Position numbers and translations under genes: made by a program
Source of the DNA: Streptomyces sp. Ag109_O5-10
GTDB taxonomy: Bacteria; Actinomycetota; Actinomycetes; Streptomycetales; Streptomycetaceae
Assembly (NCBI RefSeq): GCF_900105755.1
Contig: NZ_FNTQ01000001.1
Location: forward strand, 2,728,001-2,792,000
DNA: 64,000 nt
Reading direction: 5' to 3'
The notes under the pieces: generated by a model
The model's database searches: none
Told to the model about the DNA's origin: nothing
The model's input: the letters and a program-made list of their open reading frames with translations, nothing else
Part shown: piece by piece, positions 1-7,513 of the stretch
How positions within the stretch are numbered: position 1 is the first letter of the stretch
Layout: each line of letters begins with the position of its first letter

Positions 1-35
1 TACTCGGGAAAGATCGTGACGACGTCGAGCCTCAT
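1..35 (-). CDS. trmD: tRNA (guanine-N1)-methyltransferase TrmD, N-terminal fragment
   Basis: Only the first 11 codons lie in the window, read leftward from an ATG whose last two bases belong to the rimM stop (ATGA overlap at 35..32). The peptide reads [11 protein letters not shown], the characteristic TrmD amino terminus. TrmD methylates G37 of tRNAs with a G36 anticodon base. It follows rimM in the usual rpsP-khpA-rimM-trmD order, and the overlap implies translational coupling. The gene continues beyond the window edge, so no catalytic part can be checked. Confidence 0.9.
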   Translation of the reverse strand, partial: MRLDVVTIFPE

Positions 36-577
36 GCGTCGTCGTCCCTGGACGAGACGGTCTCCGCCCGGTCGTCGATCAGGCCGGGCGGCGGCGCGAT
101 GACGGCCCGCTGTTCCTCCAGGTCGATCTCGGTGACGATCTCCTGGACGAACGGGATCATCACCTCGCTGCCGTCGGGCCGCTCCACGATGAACAGGTCC
201 TGGGAGGGCAGGTGCGAGATCTCGGTGATCCGGCCGACCTCGGTGCCGTCCTCGGTGACCACGTCAAGGTCGACGAGCTGGTGGTCGTAGTACTCGTCCT
301 CGCCCTCGGGCAGCTCCTCCGGGTCGATCTCGGCGATCAGGAGGGTGTTGCGCAGGGCCTCGGCGCCGGTGCGGTCGCTGACGCCCGTGAAGCGCAGGAG
401 CAGGCGGCCGCTGTGCACGCGGCCCGTCTCGATGGTGAGCGGTCCCACGCCGGCGGGATCGGTGGCGAGTACGGCGCCCGGCCCGAGCCTGAGCTCCGGC
501 TCGTCGGTACGTACCTCGACGGTGACCTCGCCCTTGATGCCGTGGGCGCGGCCGATCCGTGCGACTACGAGCTGCAC
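32..577 (-). CDS. rimM: Ribosome maturation factor RimM
   Basis: This 181-residue protein begins [18 protein letters not shown], the RimM N-terminal barrel signature, and carries the PRC-barrel segment with the [11 protein letters not shown] stretch in its middle. RimM binds ribosomal protein S19 and helps 30S head maturation in the cytoplasm. It lies downstream of rpsP and khpA and overlaps trmD by four bases. A strong inverted repeat (629-671) sits between it and khpA, so part of its expression may come from attenuated read-through (inference). Length is normal for the family. Confidence 0.95.
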   Translation of the reverse strand: MQLVVARIGRAHGIKGEVTVEVRTDEPELRLGPGAVLATDPAGVGPLTIETGRVHSGRLLLRFTGVSDRTGAEALRNTLLIAEIDPEELPEGEDEYYDHQLVDLDVVTEDGTEVGRITEISHLPSQDLFIVERPDGSEVMIPFVQEIVTEIDLEEQRAVIAPPPGLIDDRAETVSSRDDDA

Positions 578-628
578 TGTGCCTGTTCTCCTGTCATCTC
601 CTGCTCGACCTGTTCGACCTGCTCATAC

Positions 629-671
629 GGCTCGGGCCGGGGACGGCCAGTGGCCCTCCCCGGCCCGAGCC
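629..671 (-). terminator. Perfect 15-bp inverted repeat between khpA and rimM
   Basis: Bases 629-643 are the exact reverse complement of 657-671, and the 13-base loop can itself pair GGCC with GGCC. There is no T-tract on either side. It lies within the rpsP-khpA-rimM-trmD unit, so it may be a partial terminator or an RNA-stability or processing hairpin rather than a full stop. Confidence 0.6.
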
Positions 672-685
672 GGTTGCGATAAGCG

Positions 686-925
686 TCAGCGGACGTGGTC
701 GACGTCGACGAGGTCGACGCGGACTCCGCGACCGCCGATGGCGCCCACGACGGTGCGCAGGGCACGCGCGGTGCGGCCGTTGCGGCCGATCACCTTGCCG
801 AGGTCGTCGGGGTGCACCCGGACCTCCAGCACGCGCCCGCGGCGCAGGTTGCGCGAGGCGACCTGCACATCGTCAGGGTTGTCGACGATGCCCTTCACGA
901 GGTGCTCAAGCGCCTCTTCGAGCAT
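686..925 (-). CDS. khpA: KH-domain RNA-binding protein KhpA
   Basis: This 79-residue protein consists of one KH domain. The GxxG loop is visible as GRNG in the stretch GKVIGRNGRTARALR (about residues 43-57). It is expected to bind single-stranded RNA, and in other Gram-positives KhpA works with KhpB. It begins five bases after the rpsP stop, so the two genes are almost certainly co-transcribed. The position between rpsP and rimM is conserved in actinobacteria. Confidence 0.92.
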   Translation of the reverse strand: MLEEALEHLVKGIVDNPDDVQVASRNLRRGRVLEVRVHPDDLGKVIGRNGRTARALRTVVGAIGGRGVRVDLVDVDHVR

Positions 926-930
926 GCTGC

Positions 931-1350
931 TCAGGCCTCGGTCGACTCGGACTCAGCCGCGGCCTCGTCCTTCTTCTCAGCCTTCTTCTTCTGGGTGATC
1001 GCCTCACCCTTGCCCTCGTCGTCACCGCCGAGCGCCTCGAACGACGGACGCGTGGCCTTCGGGGCGGCCACGAGCAGCGGCGCCGGGGCGGGCTCGCCCT
1101 TGAACTTCTGCCAGTCGCCGGTCTTCTTCAGGATGGCGAGCACGGGCTCGGTCGGCTGGGCGCCGACGCCGAGCCAGTACGCCACGCGGTCGGCGTCCAC
1201 CTCGATGACCGACGGGTTGTAGGTCGGGTGGTACTTGCCGATCTCCTCGATCGCACGGCCGTCACGACGGGTGCGGGAGTCGGCGACGACGATGCGGTAG
1301 TGAGGCGAACGGATCTTGCCCAGACGCTTCAGCTTGATCTTGACTGCCAC
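931..1350 (-). CDS. rpsP: 30S ribosomal protein bS16
   Basis: The first 80 or so residues are the S16 fold ([19 protein letters not shown], then [15 protein letters not shown]). The total of 139 residues is longer than the 80-90 typical of proteobacteria because of a low-complexity tail rich in Ala, Lys and Glu, which is common in actinobacterial S16. Translation starts at GTG with an AGGAGA Shine-Dalgarno about ten bases upstream. It is the first gene of the rpsP-khpA-rimM-trmD unit. Confidence 0.97.
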   Translation of the reverse strand: MAVKIKLKRLGKIRSPHYRIVVADSRTRRDGRAIEEIGKYHPTYNPSVIEVDADRVAYWLGVGAQPTEPVLAILKKTGDWQKFKGEPAPAPLLVAAPKATRPSFEALGGDDEGKGEAITQKKKAEKKDEAAAESESTEA

Positions 1351-1708
1351 GGGAGTGGGTTCTCCTGGATTTGACGTGGTTGGGCACGGCGAGACTGCCG
1401 CGTGGGGTTGCGGTACCCGAGTGCCCGACGGACGCGTCAGCCGGAGGAGAGAGGGGTCCTGTGCGGCTGTCGAGTACAGCTAGCCATTGTGCCATACCCT
1501 GCGGGTCGCTTTCGGCCGGCGGTCGGGACGGGGGCTCCTGGACAGGCCGGAGTCGCACCCGGCGTGGAGGTGAGGTCACGTCGGGTGCGACGACCGGTGC
1601 TGTGAAGTTGTCGTCCGCGCCCACCCCTGCCCGCGGGGGGACGGGGGGTGCCTGCGTCCGTGGGCCGGTGGCGGAGCAACGGCTGCGGCTGCCACGAGCA
1701 GCCGTGGC
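1351..1708. other. Intergenic region upstream of rpsP
   Basis: This 358-base gap lies between the rpsP start and the stop of the leftward gene at 1709-2305. It must hold the rpsP operon promoter and leader. I could not identify a convincing -10/-35 pair. No open frame here has a recognisable product, and I see no tRNA or repeat. Confidence 0.5.
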
Positions 1709-2305
1709 CTATGCCGCGCCCACGACCTCCGGGATGCGGAACGGCTTGCCGCAGCCGCCGCAGACGATGGGGGCCTGGGCCAGGACCGACGGGACCACCC
1801 GGACGTTGCGTCCGCAGTCGCACACCGCCTTGACGCGGACGCCACCGCCGGACGAGCCGTGGCGGGCGGCCGGGCCACGGAAGGTGCGGGAGGTGTCGGC
1901 GGACGTGGCCACCGTGTGCGCCTTGAGAGCGCGCTGCAGTCTCTCGATGGTCGGGCGGTAGCGTCGCTTCGCCTCCGGGTTGAGCGTGACCAGCGAGAAA
2001 CCGCTGCTGGGATGCGGCTCGTCGGGGTGGTCGAGGCCCAGCTCCTCGGCGATCGCGAGGAATCGGCGGTTGTGGTAGCGGCCGGCCCGGGAGGTGTCGC
2101 GGACTCCACGGGAGGCTGCGATGCCGTGGACTGCCTCATGGAGCAGCCGTTCGAAGGAGAGCTCGTGACCGCACGCGGACGACGACTCCCCGATCAGGGA
2201 CTCTGGCGCGGCAAGGTCCGGCAGCTCGGGGTGGTACCGCTGAATGTCGGCCCACGCCTCTGCCAGCTCTGCGGCGAGGACAGGTGGTGTCTGTGTCGTG
2301 CTCAC
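1709..2305 (-). CDS. SprT-like zinc metallopeptidase-fold protein
   Basis: This 198-residue protein is not a named family to me from sequence alone, but it contains HEAVH at residues 56-60, an HExxH zinc-protease signature. RYHN follows some 20 residues later, and the C-terminus has a CxC (162-164) plus CxxC (182-185) zinc ribbon. HExxH followed by a C-terminal zinc finger resembles the SprT/Spartan layout, so a metalloprotease or its remnant is plausible. It starts with GTG and has only a weak ribosome binding site. It stands alone, leftward, between rpsP and a divergent methyltransferase. Substrate is unknown. Confidence 0.7.
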   Translation of the reverse strand: MSTTQTPPVLAAELAEAWADIQRYHPELPDLAAPESLIGESSSACGHELSFERLLHEAVHGIAASRGVRDTSRAGRYHNRRFLAIAEELGLDHPDEPHPSSGFSLVTLNPEAKRRYRPTIERLQRALKAHTVATSADTSRTFRGPAARHGSSGGGVRVKAVCDCGRNVRVVPSVLAQAPIVCGGCGKPFRIPEVVGAA

Positions 2306-2888
2306 GTAATGAGAACGAGCGGGAGGGCCCCTGTGTTCCTATTCCGGGGCATCCCAAATAATTTGCACGTACCCGTCAGTTGCCGCTGATGCGTGGAGAC
2401 GAGCACGGGTGCGCTGATCTGCGGAGAAGCCTCACAGCTCGTACCAAGCCGGTGCGTAGTCTGACGTACGACCCGTCACGTATCCCTGGTCCGAACGCCT
2501 GGACGACGGAGGTCTGCGGATGCGCAAGAGGCGTTTCGGTCGCTCTCCTGGCCGGGTCCCATCCCGGTCAGCGTCCGCGGCGGCCCCGGCGTTACTCGCA
2601 GCCCGTCGGCACCCGGCACCGCACCGGCTCCGGCACCCTGACATGGCGGCCACCGTGCCCGCCGACCATGGCCAGAACCGCCGTGTCGCGGGTCCGATGG
2701 TAGAGCCCCAAGTTGCCGGGATGTGAAATCTCGCCACAGTCACAGCCCATGTACAAGCAGTGACCCGCGACCTCTGGACGCCGTCGCGAGCCCGGAGTTA
2801 TGTGGCATAGGTGGGAAGTGCGGGCGCACGGCACGGGGGCCACGGAATCGGTCAGTGCGTAACTCTCGGCGGATTGGGGCGCTTACCT
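2306..2888. other. Intergenic region between SprT-like protein and methyltransferase
   Basis: This 583-base gap separates divergent genes. It holds a possible short rightward frame at 2520-2726 (68 codons), with a perfect GGAGG seven bases before its ATG. That frame contains a TTA codon and its peptide (rich in Arg, Pro and Ala) resembles nothing I know. I regard it as unproven. Promoters for both flanking genes must also lie here. No repeat or RNA gene was seen. Confidence 0.35.
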
Positions 2889-3749
2889 ATGACACCTACG
2901 CTCGTGCGGCACCACCTGGCTCACGTGGACTCACCACCCCGTGTGGACCTGGGCGCACGCGCGCGTGACTGGTCCGAGATCCAGGAGCGGATGCTGGTGC
3001 CGCTCTACGAGACCGTCCACGAGCGACTCGAAGTGGGCCCGGCCACCCGGCTGCTCGGCCTGGGCTGCGGTTCCGGTCTCGCCCTGCTGATGGCGGCGAC
3101 CAGAGGGGCCGCGGTCACCGGAGTCGACTCCTCCCCCGAGCGGCTCGCCCTCGCCCGTGAGCGTCTGCTGCCCGACGCGGCCCCCGGCGCACGCGCGCGT
3201 GGCCTTACCGCCCGGATCGTCGAGGGCACGCCCCGGAACGCCGCGGCCGCGCAGGCACCGGCGTACAACCTGATCACCGCCTTCGACCCGATCGGCTGCC
3301 TGGCCGGCGACGCCGAACGGCTCGGTGACCTGCTGGCCGAGGCGACTCCCCTGGCCGAGCACGGGGCCGCCGTGGTGCTGACCGGCTGGGGTCCGCCGGA
3401 GCGCTGCGCGACCTCGTCGGTGCTGCGGGTGGCCGCGAAGTTGGCCGATCCTCTGCGGAGCGCGGGAAGCTGGCGTCCGGCGTGCCGGGACGATCTGGAG
3501 GAGGTCGCCCAGCGGGCCGGCCTGCGGATCGACGGGTCCGGGCGGGTGTCCTGCCCGTTCGGGTACGCCGACGCGGACAGCGCGGTGCGGGGGTTGTTGT
3601 CGACGGGGCTGTTCGATGCGGGGATCGCGGCGGCCGACGAGGAGCAGGTCGGCAAGGAGCTGGCCGAGGCGCTTCATCCGCATCAGCGGGCGGACGGCAC
3701 GGTGTGGATGCCGAACGTGTTCCGGTACCTGATCGCGCGGGTGCGCTGA
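2889..3749 (+). CDS. Class I SAM-dependent methyltransferase
   Basis: This 286-residue protein has the Rossmann SAM-binding motif I as LLGLGCGSGLALL near residues 45-57, followed by the acidic end of strand 2 in GVDSSPERLALARERL. The C-terminal half is typical of small-molecule methyltransferases with no substrate signature. I chose the ATG at 2889, which begins MTPTLVRHHLAHVDSP; an in-frame start at 2811 adds 26 unlikely residues. The gene is monocistronic, convergent with ftsH, and followed by a dispersed repeat. The substrate cannot be assigned. Confidence 0.8.
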   Translation: MTPTLVRHHLAHVDSPPRVDLGARARDWSEIQERMLVPLYETVHERLEVGPATRLLGLGCGSGLALLMAATRGAAVTGVDSSPERLALARERLLPDAAPGARARGLTARIVEGTPRNAAAAQAPAYNLITAFDPIGCLAGDAERLGDLLAEATPLAEHGAAVVLTGWGPPERCATSSVLRVAAKLADPLRSAGSWRPACRDDLEEVAQRAGLRIDGSGRVSCPFGYADADSAVRGLLSTGLFDAGIAAADEEQVGKELAEALHPHQRADGTVWMPNVFRYLIARVR

Positions 3750-3780
3750 CGCTTCGCGGGGGCCGCCGTCTTCGGCCGCG

Positions 3781-3857
3781 GCGCCGTGGGGGCTGGTCGC
3801 GTAGTTCCTCCCCCAACCTTCGGCCGGGGGTACCCCCAGCGCCTCTCAGGGGGCGCC
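3781..3857 (-). repeat. Dispersed hairpin repeat, long subtype (copy A)
   Basis: Between the convergent methyltransferase and ftsH genes lies a copy of the dispersed element, in the orientation opposite to 20707-20777 and 54244-54304. It contains the GGTCGCG-AGTTCC core, then the self-complementary CCCCCAACCTTCGGCCGGGGG and a GGGGGTACCCCC palindrome. It probably also serves as a bidirectional terminator. Confidence 0.75.
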
Positions 3858-3879
3858 GGAAGCCGGGGCGCTCACAGGG

Positions 3880-5823
3880 TCAGACCTCGTCCAGGTCCTT
3901 GGTCAGGCGCGTGATGCCCGCGATGCGGTAGGCGTCGGCCTCCTCCAGGGTCTCGTTCTCCAGGAGGGCCTGGGCCAGGGCGTCCAGCCGGCCGCGGTGG
4001 TCCCGGAGTTTGCGGCGGGCCTCCTCGTAGCACTCGTCGACGATGCGGCGCATCTCGGTGTCGATGACGTCGAGGGTCTGCGGCGCCGCGGCGAGGCCGT
4101 AGGCCTGCTGGGCGTCGCTGGGGAGGGCGGAGAGCCGGCCGACCTCCTCGCTCATGCCCCAGCGGGAGACCATGCCGCGCGCGATGCTCGTGACCTGCTC
4201 CAGGTCGCTCTCCGAGCCGGTGGTGATCACGCCGTAGACGACCTGCTCGGCCGCCATGCCGCCGAGGGCGCCGATGATGCGGCCGCGCAGGTACTCCTCG
4301 GTGTACGCGTACTTGTCGGCGTCCGGCGTGGAGAGCGTGACGCCGAGGGCGCGGCCGCGCGGCACGATGGTGATCTTGCGGACCGGGTCGGCGCCGGGCT
4401 GGAGCATGCCGAGCAGGGCGTGGCCGCTCTCGTGGTAGGCGGTCCTGCGGCGCTCCTCCTCGGGCATCACCAGCGGGCGTTCGGCGCCGAGCTGGACCTT
4501 CTCCAAGGCCTCGGAGAGGTCGGACTGGGTGACCTTGTCCTGTTTGCGCTTGACGGCGAGCAGGGCGGCCTCGTTGGCGAGGTTGGCCAGTTCGGCGCCG
4601 GTCATGCCCGGGGTGGCGCGGGCGACCTGGGCGAGGTCGACGCCCTCGGCGAGCGGGATCTGGCGGGTGTGGATCTGCAGGATCGCCTCGCGGCCGGTGC
4701 GGTCCGGGGGCGAGACCTGGACGACCCGGTCGAAGCGGCCGGGGCGGGTGAGCGCGGGGTCGAGGATGTCGGCGCGGTTGGTGGCGGCGATGACGATGAC
4801 GCCCTCGGAGCCGGAGAAGCCGTCCATCTCGGTGAGGATCTGGTTGAGCGTCTGCTCGCGCTCGTCGTGGCCGCCCATGGAGGCGCCGCCGCCGCGGGCC
4901 CGGCCGATGGTGTCGATCTCGTCGATGAAGATGATGGACGGGGCGACCTTGCGGGCCTCGGCGAACAGCTCACGCACGCGGGAGGCGCCGACGCCGACGA
5001 TCATCTCGATGAACTCGGAGGCGGAGGCCGAGAAGAACGGCACGCCCGCCTCGCCGGCGACGGCCCGCGCGAGCAGCGTCTTGCCCGTGCCGGGCGGGCC
5101 GGCTAGGAGCACGCCCCGCGGCATCTTGGCGCCCATCCTGCGATAGGCGTCGGGGTTCTTGAGGAAGTCGACGACGTCGTTGAGCTCTCCCTCGACCTCG
5201 TCGATGCCCGCCACGTCCTCGAAGGTGGTCCGCTGCTGACCGGGCTCCAGTTCGACCGGCTTGGGCGGCGCCTTGCGGCCCAGCATGCCGCCCGCGCCGC
5301 CGAGGCCCGCACTCATCCGGCGGGCGATGAAGACCCATACCGCGACGAGGATGACGATCGGCGCCAGGGAGATCAGCAGATTGGCGAGAAAGCTTCGGTG
5401 CTGGACGACCGGTTCCGCGGTGACCATCACGTTGTGCTTGGTCAGGCTGGTCCAGAGGTCGTCCCCGGCGAAGGAGGGCCGCTCGGTGTTGAACTTGGTG
5501 TAGGTCCCGCCGCCCTCGGAGTTCTTCTGCTCCTTCTTGAGCTGGCCCTGGATCGAGTCGCCCTTGGCGTAGATCTTCTCGACGTTGCCCGCGTTCACCT
5601 GTTTGCTGAACTCGGTGTACGAGATCGTCGGCTCGTTCTCCTGGTCGAAGTACGACAGCACCAGGTTGGCCAGCAGGTACACGACCAACGCGGTGACGAT
5701 CAGCCGCCACCAGCCGCCGTGCATCCGCCGCCCGCCGTTCGGCGGCCTGGGCGGCTCCTCCGGAGCGCCCTCGGTACGCCAGGGCTGGTCGGGTGACTTG
5801 CGCGGCGGGGCGGGGTTGGTCAT
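3880..5823 (-). CDS. ftsH: ATP-dependent zinc metalloprotease FtsH
   Basis: A membrane-anchored AAA+ protease of about 647 residues that degrades membrane and some cytosolic proteins. Two transmembrane segments (about 40-59 and 145-166) flank a small extracytoplasmic domain. The AAA module has Walker A GPPGTGKT (242-249) and Walker B IIFIDEID (297-304), and the peptidase domain has HESGH (464-468). I prefer the ATG at 5823 ([15 protein letters not shown]); an in-frame TTG at 5841 with an AGGGG upstream is an alternative. It lies 49 bases downstream of the ffh stop and may be co-transcribed with it. The pairing with SRP fits a role in membrane-protein quality control. Confidence 0.95.
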   Translation of the reverse strand: MTNPAPPRKSPDQPWRTEGAPEEPPRPPNGGRRMHGGWWRLIVTALVVYLLANLVLSYFDQENEPTISYTEFSKQVNAGNVEKIYAKGDSIQGQLKKEQKNSEGGGTYTKFNTERPSFAGDDLWTSLTKHNVMVTAEPVVQHRSFLANLLISLAPIVILVAVWVFIARRMSAGLGGAGGMLGRKAPPKPVELEPGQQRTTFEDVAGIDEVEGELNDVVDFLKNPDAYRRMGAKMPRGVLLAGPPGTGKTLLARAVAGEAGVPFFSASASEFIEMIVGVGASRVRELFAEARKVAPSIIFIDEIDTIGRARGGGASMGGHDEREQTLNQILTEMDGFSGSEGVIVIAATNRADILDPALTRPGRFDRVVQVSPPDRTGREAILQIHTRQIPLAEGVDLAQVARATPGMTGAELANLANEAALLAVKRKQDKVTQSDLSEALEKVQLGAERPLVMPEEERRRTAYHESGHALLGMLQPGADPVRKITIVPRGRALGVTLSTPDADKYAYTEEYLRGRIIGALGGMAAEQVVYGVITTGSESDLEQVTSIARGMVSRWGMSEEVGRLSALPSDAQQAYGLAAAPQTLDVIDTEMRRIVDECYEEARRKLRDHRGRLDALAQALLENETLEEADAYRIAGITRLTKDLDEV

Positions 5824-5872
5824 ATGCGGACGGTACGACAACGACCAACCCCTGGCACACGCACAGGTGAAC

Positions 5873-7420
5873 TCAGCCCATGAACTTCTTGAACTCGTCC
5901 GGCAGCTCGAAGTCCTGGGCGCCCTGCTGCGGGAGTCCGAAGGCGCCGCCCTGCGCGGCGGCCTCGCGGCGCTGGGCCTCCTCCAGCTCCTGCTGCTTGC
6001 GCTTCATCGGGTTGCCGGAGCGCTGCTTGCCCTTGGCCTGCTTCGCCTGCTTCTTCTGCCGGCCGGGGCCGCCGCCCATGCCCGGGATCCCCGGCATGCC
6101 CGGCATCCCGCCGCCCTGGGCCATGCGGGACATCATCTTGCGGGCCTCGAAGAACCGCTCGACCAGGTTCTTCACCGCGCTGACCTCGACACCGGAACCC
6201 TTGGCGATACGGGCGCGGCGCGAGCCGTTGATGATCGTCGGTTCCTGGCGCTCGGCCGGGGTCATCGACTTGATGATCGCGGCGGTGCGGTCGACGTCCC
6301 GCTCGTCGAGGTTCTGGATCTGGTCCTTGATCTGGCCCATGCCGGGCAGCATCCCGAGGAGCTTCGAGATGGAGCCCATCTTCCTGACCTGTTCCATCTG
6401 GGCCAGGAAGTCGTCCAGGGTAAAGTCCTGGCCCTTCTTGGACGCCAGCTTGGAGGCCATCTTCTGGGCCTCTTCCTGGCTGAACGTCTTCTCCGCCTGC
6501 TCGATGAGGGTGAGCAGGTCACCCATGTCGAGGATGCGGGAGGCCATGCGGTCCGGGTGGAAGGCGTCGAAGTCGTCGAGCTTCTCGCCGTTCGACGCGA
6601 ACATGATCGGCTTGCCGGTGACCTGGCGGATGGAGAGCGCGGCACCACCGCGGGCGTCGCCGTCGAGCTTGGAGAGCACGACACCGTCGAAGCCGACGCC
6701 GTCACGGAAGGCCTCCGCTGTGGTGACGGCGTCCTGGCCGATCATGGCGTCGACGACGAAGAGGATCTCGTCGGGCGAGACGGCGTCCCGGATGTCGGCC
6801 GCCTGCTGCATCAGCTCCTGGTCGATGCCGAGCCGGCCGGCGGTGTCCACGATCACGATGTCGTGGACCTTGGACTTCGCGAAGTCGATGGAGTCCTTGG
6901 CGACCTTCACCGGGTCGCCCACGCCGTTGCCCGGCTCGGGCGCGTACACGGCGACACCGGCGCGCTCGGCGACCACGCTCAGCTGGTTGACGGCGTTGGG
7001 GCGCTGCAGGTCCGCGGCGACGAGCAGCGGGGAGTGGCCCTGCTCCTTGAGCCAGCGGCCGAGCTTGCCCGCGAGGGTGGTCTTACCGGCACCCTGGAGA
7101 CCGGCGAGCATGATCACGGTGGGCGGCTGCTTGGCGAACCGCAGCCGGCGGGTCTCGCCGCCCAGGATCGTGACCAGCTCGTCGTTGACGATCTTCAGGA
7201 CCTGCTGGGCGGGGTTGAGCGCCTTGGAGACCTCGGCGCCGAGCGAGCGCTCCTTGACGTTCTTGATGAACGTGCGGACGACCGGAAGGGCCACGTCGGC
7301 TTCGAGGAGCGCGATGCGGATCTCCCGGGCCGTGGCGTCGATGTCCGCTTCGCTCAGACGCCCTTTGCCGCGCAGATTCTTGAAGGTCGCTGAAAGGCGG
7401 TCGGAGAGAGTGTCGAACAC
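5873..7420 (-). CDS. ffh: Signal recognition particle protein Ffh (SRP54)
   Basis: This 515-residue GTPase has the N-terminal helical bundle, then a G domain with P-loop GLQGAGKTTLAGKL, DTAGRLG and TKLDGDARGGAALS motifs. A methionine-rich M domain binds 4.5S RNA and signal peptides. The C-terminus is extended by a Gly/Met/Pro stretch (GGGMPGMPGIPGMGG) and a basic Lys/Gln-rich tail, common in streptomycetes. Ffh delivers nascent membrane proteins to FtsY, which is also in this window. The start is GTG. It sits 93 bases below glnD and just above ftsH. Confidence 0.97.
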   Translation of the reverse strand: MFDTLSDRLSATFKNLRGKGRLSEADIDATAREIRIALLEADVALPVVRTFIKNVKERSLGAEVSKALNPAQQVLKIVNDELVTILGGETRRLRFAKQPPTVIMLAGLQGAGKTTLAGKLGRWLKEQGHSPLLVAADLQRPNAVNQLSVVAERAGVAVYAPEPGNGVGDPVKVAKDSIDFAKSKVHDIVIVDTAGRLGIDQELMQQAADIRDAVSPDEILFVVDAMIGQDAVTTAEAFRDGVGFDGVVLSKLDGDARGGAALSIRQVTGKPIMFASNGEKLDDFDAFHPDRMASRILDMGDLLTLIEQAEKTFSQEEAQKMASKLASKKGQDFTLDDFLAQMEQVRKMGSISKLLGMLPGMGQIKDQIQNLDERDVDRTAAIIKSMTPAERQEPTIINGSRRARIAKGSGVEVSAVKNLVERFFEARKMMSRMAQGGGMPGMPGIPGMGGGPGRQKKQAKQAKGKQRSGNPMKRKQQELEEAQRREAAAQGGAFGLPQQGAQDFELPDEFKKFMG

Positions 7421-7513
7421 GGCGGCGTCGGTCCTCGGAGTCGGGGGCAGTGAGCGTCTTCCAGGGTATCCGGCCGCGCAAGGAAGTGGTCCCCGCCTTG
7501 CACAGCCGTGTGG

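Noticed and set aside
2520..2726. 68-codon frame with a perfect GGAGG
   Set aside because: Contains a rare TTA codon, mixed third-position composition and no recognisable product; the ribosome binding site alone is not enough.
5585..7393. Long open frames antisense to ffh
   Set aside because: The real gene is ffh with all family motifs; high GC in the third codon position leaves the antisense frames free of stops, and their peptides have Ser/Arg-biased composition.
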